A stretch of DNA of 39,503 nucleotides from Streptomyces guryensis. GTDB taxonomy: Bacteria; Actinomycetota; Actinomycetes; Streptomycetales; Streptomycetaceae. Below the pieces are notes generated by a model. That model worked only from the letters and a program-made list of their open reading frames with translations, had not been told where the DNA came from and made no database searches. The DNA lies in the NCBI RefSeq assembly GCF_021261325.1, contig NZ_JAJSBI010000048.1:1-39503 (forward strand), in the 5' to 3' direction. How positions within the stretch are numbered: the first letter of the stretch is position 1; each line of letters opens with the position of its first letter. Made by a program: the position numbers and the translations under genes. This document shows positions 33,974-39,503 of this stretch, piece by piece.

Positions 33974-35398
33974 ATGACGCTCGACCGTGCCACAGGCCTG
34001 GCGGAGTCCGCCCGAGCACTCGCCGCAGGGGAAACCACCTCCCGGGCACTGGTCGAACAGGCCCTCGCCCGGATCGGCGCGACGCAGCCCTCGCTCAACG
34101 CCTTCCGGATCGTGCGGGCCGAGGCCGCCCTCGCCGAGGCCGACGCGGCGGACGGGCAACTGGCCGCCGGGGTGCGCAAACCGCTGCTCGGCGTGCCCGT
34201 CGCCGTCAAGGACGACATGGACGTGGCCGGCGAGCCCACCGCCTTCGGCTGCGGCGGGGAGTTCCCGCCGGTCGCGCAGGACTGCGAGGCCGTACGGCGG
34301 TTGCGGGCGGCCGGGGCCGTCGTCGTGGGCAAGACCAACACGTGCGAGTTCGGGCAGTGGCCCTTCACCGAGGGGCCCGCCTTCGGCGCGACCCGCAATC
34401 CGTGGCAGCCGGAGCACACTCCCGGTGGCTCGTCCGGTGGGTCGGCCGCCGCCGTCGCCGCCGGGCTGGTGCCCGCCGCCCTTGGCTCGGACGGCGCCGG
34501 ATCCGTGCGCATCCCGGCTTCCTGGACCCACCTCGTCGGCATCAAGCCGCAGCGCGGCCGCATCTCCACCTGGCCGCGCGGCGAGTCCTTCCAGGGCATC
34601 ACCGTCAACGGCACCCTGGCCCGCACGGTCGCGGACGCGGCCCTGCTGCTCGATGCGGCGAGCGGCAACCATGAGCGCGATCCGCACCGGCCTGCGGCCA
34701 TCAGCGCCTCCGAGGCGGTGGGCCGCGAGCCCGGGCGGCTGCGCATCGCGCTCTCCCTCAAGCCGCCGTTCACCGCCGTGCCCGCACGCCTCCAGCCGGA
34801 GGTACGCACCAGGGTGCTCCAACTCGCCGAGAAACTGAGCGGGTTGGGGCATGCCGTGGAGGAGGACGACCCGCCCTACGGGCAGATCGGGCTCACCTTC
34901 GTCCCCCGCGCCACCGCCGGCATCGCCGAGCGTGTCAGCGAGGCTCCCTTCCCCGCGCTCCTCGATCCGCGCACCCGTGACGCCGCCCGACTGGGCCGGC
35001 TGCTCGGCGGGGTGCCGCTGAGGGCGGCGCGGCGTGCGGAGGCGTTGTTGCACCGTCGTATCGGCGGATTCTTCGAGTCGTACGACGTCGTCCTCGCGCC
35101 GACGACCGCCGCTCCCCCGCCGCGCATCGGCGCGATGCTGCCGCTGAGCGGCTTCGCCACCGATCGCGCGATGATCGCCGCGTGCCCCTACGCCTGGCCG
35201 TGGAACGTGCTGGGGTGGCCCGGGATCAACGTGCCCGCCGGGTTCGTGAGCGGCGGGCTGCCCGTCGGGGCGCAGTTGCTCGGGCCCGCCGGCAGCGAGC
35301 CGTTGCTGATCTCCCTCGCCGCACAGTTGGAGGCGGAGCTGCGCTGGCACCAGGTGTGGCCGCCGCAGCAGGCCGTCACGGATTCCCCGGCGGCGTAG
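33974..35398 (+). CDS. Amidase-signature family hydrolase
   Basis: 474 residues from ATG 33974, with GGAGG eight bases upstream (a GTG at 33965 overlaps it). The Ser-cis-Ser-Lys triad is visible: Lys79 (VAVKDDMD), Ser153 (GGSSGGSAAA) and nucleophile Ser177 (GSDGAGSVRIP), with the 74- and 24-residue spacings usual for the family. It hydrolyses a C-N amide bond in the cytoplasm; no signal peptide is present. The proteins of the GatCAB complex belong to this family, but here there is no gatB or gatC neighbour, so it is a stand-alone amidase of unknown substrate. Confidence 0.92.
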   Translation: MTLDRATGLAESARALAAGETTSRALVEQALARIGATQPSLNAFRIVRAEAALAEADAADGQLAAGVRKPLLGVPVAVKDDMDVAGEPTAFGCGGEFPPVAQDCEAVRRLRAAGAVVVGKTNTCEFGQWPFTEGPAFGATRNPWQPEHTPGGSSGGSAAAVAAGLVPAALGSDGAGSVRIPASWTHLVGIKPQRGRISTWPRGESFQGITVNGTLARTVADAALLLDAASGNHERDPHRPAAISASEAVGREPGRLRIALSLKPPFTAVPARLQPEVRTRVLQLAEKLSGLGHAVEEDDPPYGQIGLTFVPRATAGIAERVSEAPFPALLDPRTRDAARLGRLLGGVPLRAARRAEALLHRRIGGFFESYDVVLAPTTAAPPPRIGAMLPLSGFATDRAMIAACPYAWPWNVLGWPGINVPAGFVSGGLPVGAQLLGPAGSEPLLISLAAQLEAELRWHQVWPPQQAVTDSPAA

Positions 35399-35424
35399 GC
35401 GGGTTCGGCCCGTACCCTGTGGCC

Positions 35425-35643
35425 ATGGACGATGCGTCGATGGTCGGGCTGATGGGGCGGGTCACCGGTACGGTCGGGCCCGGGCTCGTCGGCGAGGTGA
35501 TCGTCCGGGTGCGGGGCGGGGCCGAGCACTTCCTCGCGTACGCCGCCGCCGGGACCGACAGGATCGAGCGGGGCACGGTCGTGATGGTCGTCGAGTATCT
35601 GCCGCCCAGGACCGTCTACGTCACCGCCGCGTACGACAGTTGA
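35425..35643 (+). CDS. Mini NfeD-like protein (OB-fold domain only)
   Basis: 72 residues from ATG 35425. The sequence MVGLMGRVTGTVGPGLVGEV and GTVVMVVEYLPPRTVYVTAA resembles the C-terminal OB-fold of NfeD proteins, without the membrane helices or protease domain of longer forms. It sits 143 bases upstream of a flotillin gene on the same strand; NfeD and SPFH proteins are commonly paired and form membrane microdomain complexes. Confidence 0.72.
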   Translation: MDDASMVGLMGRVTGTVGPGLVGEVIVRVRGGAEHFLAYAAAGTDRIERGTVVMVVEYLPPRTVYVTAAYDS

Positions 35644-35786
35644 GCACGCTCCTCCCCAGGTGAGAGCCTTTGCAAGAGGCGGGCGTCAAGAAAACGACAA
35701 GGATTCGCGGGCGTCTTCTCACCTGCCTCGCGCAGGAGCACACTCCCTTCGTTCGGTGCCGAAAGGGCACCATGCAAAGGGGGCGT

Positions 35787-37274
35787 ATGCCGATGATCGT
35801 CGGCGTCGTTGCGGGAGTGGTGGTTGCCTCCATTCTCGTTCTGATCGGTCTGTTCAAGCTCATGTGGCGCGTCGCGGAACCCAACGAGGCGCTCGTCATC
35901 TCCGGCTCGAAGCACAAGACGGAGGGGCTCGGCGAGGGCATGGGATTCCGCATCGTCACCGGACGCGGCACGCTGGTGCTGCCCGGTGTGCAGGCGGTGC
36001 GCAAGCTCTCCCTCGACCTGAACGAGACCGAACTGCATGTGGACTGCGTGACCCACCAGGGCATTCCGCTCAAGGTGCGGGGCGTGGTCATCTTCAAGGT
36101 GGGCGACGACTACGTGTCGATCGCGAACGCGTCCCGCCGCTTCCTCGACCAGCAGAAGCTGATGGCGGAGCGGGTGCACAACGTGTTCGCCGGTCATCTG
36201 CGGTCCATCGTCGGCGGGTTGACCGTTGAGGACATGATCCGCGACCGGGAGAAGCTCACCGCGCAGACCCGGGCCGCCTGCGGCACGGAGATGGAGAAGC
36301 TGGGGCTCATCGTCGACTCCCTGCAGATCCATGAGATCGAGGACCCGACGGGGTACATCCAGAACCTGGCAGCACCGCACGCCTCCGCCGTCCAGCGGGA
36401 CGCGCGGATCGCGCAGGCGGAGTCGAACCGGCTGGCCACGGAGGCCGAGCAGCAGTCGTTCGCACGGATGGCCGAGGCGACCCGGGACAGCGAGATCCTG
36501 CAGGCCGGTTACCAGGCCCAGCGGGACAAGGCGGCCGCACAGGCACGGCAGGCGGGTCCGCTCGCCGACGCCGCGGCCCGGCAGGAGGTCGTCGTCCAGG
36601 AGACCCGGGTCGCCGAACTGGAGGCGCACCGGCGGGAGCAGCAGCTCCAGGCGGACGTCCGCAAGCCCGCGGACGCCAAGGCCTACGAGAAGCGCACCCT
36701 GGCCGAGGCCGAGCGCGACGCGCGGATCTCGGCGGCGCAGGCCAAGGCGAAGGAGACCGAGCTGGCGGCCGCCGCCGAGGCGACCCGGGTCAAGACGGCC
36801 GCGGGCGCGGAGGCCGAGGCGACCAAGGCGCGGGGTGCCGCGGCCGCAACAGCGACCAGGGCCACCGGTGAGGCCGAGGCGGCCGCCGCGCAGGCCAAGG
36901 GTCTGGCGGACGCCGAGGCGACGAAGGCCAAGGGTCTGGCCGAGGCTGAGGCCATCAAGGCGAGGGCCGCGGCCCTCGCCGAGAACCAGGAGGCGGTCGT
37001 CGCCCAGCAACTCGCCGAGAACTGGCCGGAGATCGTCAAGGCGGGCGCGTCCGCGTTCGGCAGCGTCGACAACATGGTGGTGCTCAACGGCGCGGACGGC
37101 ATGGCCGACATGCTCGCCAAGGCGCTCACCATGGGCGGCACCGGTCTCGGCCTGGCCCGCCAGCTGCTGGCCTCGATGAACCAGAACGGGCAGACCCCGC
37201 ACGGGACTTCGCCGTCCCTGAACGGGATCGCGGCACCGCCGTCGCAGAAGGTACCGGTGGAGAAGGAGGGATAG
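35787..37274 (+). CDS. Flotillin-like SPFH/band 7 protein
   Basis: 495 residues from ATG 35787 (AAAGGGGG just upstream); an in-frame ATG at 35772 is also possible. A single N-terminal membrane helix (IVGVVAGVVVASILVLIGLF) is followed by the SPFH domain (about 30-210, PNEALVISGSK, GMGFRIVTGRGTLVLPGVQA). A long Ala/Glu/Lys-rich coiled coil follows (about 215-420, with EAEATKAKGLAEAEAIKARA), then a C-terminal oligomerisation region. Flotillins scaffold ordered membrane domains. It follows a mini NfeD-like gene and is closed by a strong terminator. Confidence 0.93.
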   Translation: MPMIVGVVAGVVVASILVLIGLFKLMWRVAEPNEALVISGSKHKTEGLGEGMGFRIVTGRGTLVLPGVQAVRKLSLDLNETELHVDCVTHQGIPLKVRGVVIFKVGDDYVSIANASRRFLDQQKLMAERVHNVFAGHLRSIVGGLTVEDMIRDREKLTAQTRAACGTEMEKLGLIVDSLQIHEIEDPTGYIQNLAAPHASAVQRDARIAQAESNRLATEAEQQSFARMAEATRDSEILQAGYQAQRDKAAAQARQAGPLADAAARQEVVVQETRVAELEAHRREQQLQADVRKPADAKAYEKRTLAEAERDARISAAQAKAKETELAAAAEATRVKTAAGAEAEATKARGAAAATATRATGEAEAAAAQAKGLADAEATKAKGLAEAEAIKARAAALAENQEAVVAQQLAENWPEIVKAGASAFGSVDNMVVLNGADGMADMLAKALTMGGTGLGLARQLLASMNQNGQTPHGTSPSLNGIAAPPSQKVPVEKEG

Positions 37275-37302
37275 CCGGACCGTCGGCGGTACGGCAGCAG
37301 TC

Positions 37303-37332
37303 CCGGGGGCCCTCCCTTTGGAGGGCCCCCGG
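37303..37332 (+). terminator. Terminator after the flotillin gene
   Basis: CCGGGGGCCCTCC (37303-37315) pairs perfectly with GGAGGGCCCCCGG (37320-37332) over a 4-base loop, 28 bases beyond the stop. Confidence 0.85.
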
Positions 37333-37368
37333 CCTGCTGAGTTGCCCCCACCCCTCTAAGGTGCCCCC

Positions 37369-37815
37369 GTGACTGCGTTTACCGATGAGAACGTCCCGGG
37401 CCGCTTCGGCCCCACCGCCACCACCGAGGCCGACCCCCGCCAGGTCGGCAGTGTGCGCACCGAGTACTCCCCCGCGCACGACGGCGATCCCGACCCCGGC
37501 GAGATCGTGTGGACCTGGGTGCCCTTCGAGGAGAACGACGGCCGCGGCAAGGACCGCCCGGTGCTCGTCGTCGCCCGCGAGAGCGCCGGCACCCTGCTCG
37601 CCGTGCAGCTGTCCAGCAAGCGGCACGACGGCGACCGGGAGTGGGTGGCGATCGGCAGCGGGCCCTGGGACCGGTCCGGGCGGGATTCCTGGATCGACGT
37701 GGACCGGGTGCTGCGGCTGCACGAGGACGGTATGCGCCGGGAGGCCTGCGCCCTGGACCGCGGGCGGTTCAACCTGGTGCGGCATCGGCTGGCGGAGCGC
37801 TACGGCTGGAGCTGA
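37369..37815 (+). CDS. PemK/MazF-family protein, orphan
   Basis: 148 residues from GTG 37369. The PemK/MazF fold is indicated by PGEIVWTWVPFEENDGRGKD followed by RPVLVVARESAGTLLAVQL, and by the later SWIDVDRVLRLHE. Family toxins are endoribonucleases. No antitoxin gene lies next to it, and the N-terminal extension of about 40 residues is characteristic of a widespread Streptomyces subgroup that appears to stand alone. Toxin activity is therefore not assured. Confidence 0.85.
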   Translation: MTAFTDENVPGRFGPTATTEADPRQVGSVRTEYSPAHDGDPDPGEIVWTWVPFEENDGRGKDRPVLVVARESAGTLLAVQLSSKRHDGDREWVAIGSGPWDRSGRDSWIDVDRVLRLHEDGMRREACALDRGRFNLVRHRLAERYGWS

Positions 37816-37822
37816 ACGCACG

Positions 37823-37845
37823 GCCCCGGTCCGACCGACCGGGGC
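37823..37845. terminator. Hairpin between convergent genes
   Basis: GCCCCGGT (37823-37830) pairs with ACCGGGGC (37838-37845) over a 7-base loop, between the PemK/MazF-type gene and the leftward PAP2 gene. Confidence 0.7.
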
Positions 37846-37857
37846 ATCGCGCTCATG

Positions 37858-39267
37858 TCACGCCGGTTCGGGTTGCGGTTCCAGTTGCCGTGCCGGGGCG
37901 AGCGTCGGTTCCCACGCTCTGGTGGTCCGTAGATAGCCGTAGATCACTGAGAGCATCGCCAGAATGAGAAGCGGCCCGAACGCCCAGGGGTGCCTGGCCA
38001 TTTCCATCGGCAGATAGCGGTACGACATCAGGAGCGCGGCAAAGACCGTTGCGCCGTATGCGACCAGCTGGATTCCCGATCGCTCCCAGCCGCGGGCGTG
38101 CGCGCGCAGAGCTGCCTCGATCGTGAGCGTGAACACCGCGCCGGCGATGAGGTCCGCGCCGTAGTGGTAGCCGAATCCCAGCGTGGCGCAGATCGTCGCG
38201 ATCAGCCAGAACGCGCCGGCGAAGCGCAGAGCCCGTGGGCCCTTCCGGGAATGGATGAAGATCGCGGTGGCCCACGCCGTGTGCAGGCTGGGCATGCAGT
38301 TGCGTGGGGTGAACGCGTCGAACGGCATCGGGTGCGGGGTGTTGAGCGGCGGGGCCGTGCCCGGCCAGAGGTCGGCCACCGCCCAGTGCACGGTGGGCAG
38401 CGCCTCCGGACCCAGGTCGGGCGACGGCCAGTGGTCGGTGCCGGCGCCGTAGGCGAAGATCGGTCCGACCACCGGGAAGATCATGTAGATGGCAGGCCCG
38501 AGGAGACCGATCAGCAGAAACGTGCGCACCAGGTGATGGTCCGGGAAGCGGCGCTCGGCGGCCACGTGGCGCAGTTGGTACATCGTCACGATGACAGCGG
38601 CCACCGCGAGTTGACCGTAGACGAGGTCGAGAAGGTGGAAGCCGAACGGGCCGCTGGCCTTGACCACCCGGCCCACCAGCCATGACGGATTGCCCAGCGC
38701 GTGATCGGCGGTCGCCACGTACTGGTCGAGCACCATCAGGCGCGTCTTCGACGTGATGAGCAGCCAGGTGTCACCGGTCTTGCGGCCGGCCACCAGCAGC
38801 AGGGCGAGGCCGACACCCTTCAGCAGCAGGACACGATCCTGGCCGGTGCGGCGCGTGACAGCGATGACCGCACAGCCCAGGATCACCCACAACGCGCCGT
38901 TGCCGAAAGGGTGATGGCCGTGGGTCACCTTGATGTCGCACGCCCACCGCGCCAGCAGGAAGACGATGTCGATGCCGATCGCGGTACCCGCCGCGATGAA
39001 CCGTTCCCGACGGGTGAGCACCACCATCATCAACGCCATGCTGCCGTACAGGAGGAACCCCGATTTGGGCGGCAGTACCACCTCCTGCACCTGGGTCGTG
39101 AGCGGCCCCGGCAGGCCGTAGTGGCGCGCGGCGACCTCCAAAGCGAGGAGGAATCCGAGGACCACTACACCCGCCGCGGTCCACAGCACCGTCCGCGGCT
39201 GCCACCAAGTGGCGAAGGGAAATCTGGATCGTATCCGCGAAAATTCCCGCGATTCTCTGGGTATCAA
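37858..39267 (-). CDS. Polytopic PAP2/Aur1-like phosphatase or inositolphosphotransferase
   Basis: 469 residues if started at TTG 39267; there is no clear Shine-Dalgarno, so the start is uncertain. About ten hydrophobic segments span the protein. The PAP2-type motifs lie in the C-terminal half: NCMPSLHTAWATAIF and GYHYGADLIAGAVF, which supply the two catalytic His and an Asp. The arrangement resembles the Aur1/Ipt1-like PAP2 subgroup that handles lipid phosphates or inositol-phosphate transfer. An unusual long N-terminal half with further membrane helices (for example HGHHPFGNGALWVILGCAV) also contains a PAP2-like GHHPFGN, hinting at a duplicated fold. Substrate not evident. Confidence 0.8.
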   Translation of the reverse strand: MIPRESREFSRIRSRFPFATWWQPRTVLWTAAGVVVLGFLLALEVAARHYGLPGPLTTQVQEVVLPPKSGFLLYGSMALMMVVLTRRERFIAAGTAIGIDIVFLLARWACDIKVTHGHHPFGNGALWVILGCAVIAVTRRTGQDRVLLLKGVGLALLLVAGRKTGDTWLLITSKTRLMVLDQYVATADHALGNPSWLVGRVVKASGPFGFHLLDLVYGQLAVAAVIVTMYQLRHVAAERRFPDHHLVRTFLLIGLLGPAIYMIFPVVGPIFAYGAGTDHWPSPDLGPEALPTVHWAVADLWPGTAPPLNTPHPMPFDAFTPRNCMPSLHTAWATAIFIHSRKGPRALRFAGAFWLIATICATLGFGYHYGADLIAGAVFTLTIEAALRAHARGWERSGIQLVAYGATVFAALLMSYRYLPMEMARHPWAFGPLLILAMLSVIYGYLRTTRAWEPTLAPARQLEPQPEPA

Positions 39268-39448
39268 TTGGTTGGCCGATTTTTAGATGTCGATTGGTCG
39301 GGTCGCTCTTTGCGCTGGAGACATGCTTTCTCGGTAGTGGGCGGACCATGGCGGTGTGCTCACCATGGGCTCGAACATGCTACTCAGGTTGAACTCGTAG
39401 AGCCTGCGGGGTCGTGACGGTTCGTGATCCCTGCGGTACGACGGGATC

Positions 39449-39503
39449 GTGAGGTACGCGCAGCGGGGCGGGTATACGCCCGTCGAGCAGGAGAAGCGGG
39501 AAC
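39449..39503 (+). mobile_element. Start of an IS630-type transposase (partial at window edge)
   Basis: GTG 39449 opens a frame reading MRYAQRGGYTPVEQEKRE before the sequence ends. This is close to the N-terminus of IS630-family transposases common in Streptomyces (MRYxQGGGLT-like). Only 18 codons are visible. The 181 bases between it and the PAP2 gene contain no other gene and may hold the left end of the element. Confidence 0.5.

Noticed and set aside
37369..37815. Toxin-antitoxin pair
   Set aside because: No antitoxin-sized gene is adjacent on either side.

Overview
The window is very GC-rich, with the codon bias, twin-arginine and ricin-repeat secreted proteins, RamC/RamR-type genes and flotillin/NfeD pair typical of a Streptomyces chromosome (or a close relative). 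No rRNA, tRNA or CRISPR array was seen. Much of it reads as accessory, repeatedly rearranged DNA: at least seven decayed genes lie between intact ones.

Layout. 1-3.9 kb: the start of a leftward sugar-binding lipoprotein, a LacI-type repressor with a striking nested palindromic operator, and a secreted sialidase-fold/ricin-lectin protein that looks like a polysaccharide-degrading enzyme. 3.9-5.9 kb: remnants of a KDG kinase and an IS110 transposase around an intact DinB-like gene. 5.9-11 kb: HtpG, a secreted PI-PLC-like protein and a membrane protein. 11.2-15.1 kb: a class III lanthipeptide synthetase (RamC/AmfT type) and a RamR/AmfR-type regulator on opposite strands, separated by scrambled fragments of an ABC exporter; no precursor peptide is visible and the regulator has lost its phospho-acceptor Asp. 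15.4-17.2 kb: an Eis-like acetyltransferase and a small conserved protein.

17.4-28.4 kb is the most remarkable part. Five genes reproduce the mycolic-acid condensation locus of mycobacteria: an acyl-CoA carboxylase beta subunit (AccD4 role), a FadD32-like fatty acyl-AMP ligase, a Pks13-architecture synthase (ACP-KS-AT-ACP-TE), an antigen-85-like mycolyltransferase/esterase and a cutinase-family hydrolase (Rv3802 role), with a PucR/CdaR-type regulator among them. Streptomycetes are not known to make mycolic acids, so this set suggests an undescribed alpha-branched beta-keto (or beta-hydroxy) lipid that is condensed inside the cell and transferred to an acceptor outside it. The synthetase/PKS junction is preceded by three degenerate tandem copies of itself (about 177 bp each). 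A large secreted alpha/beta hydrolase is convergent with the cutinase gene.

30.2-33.9 kb is a gene graveyard: an SDR remnant, an intact PPOX-fold protein, a SnoaL-like fragment and a frameshifted TetR gene behind a sharp operator, a frameshifted cupin, and the lectin half of a secreted glycosidase. 33.9-39.5 kb: an amidase, a mini-NfeD plus flotillin pair, an orphan PemK/MazF-type protein, a polytopic PAP2-family enzyme, and the first codons of what looks like an IS630-type transposase at the right edge.
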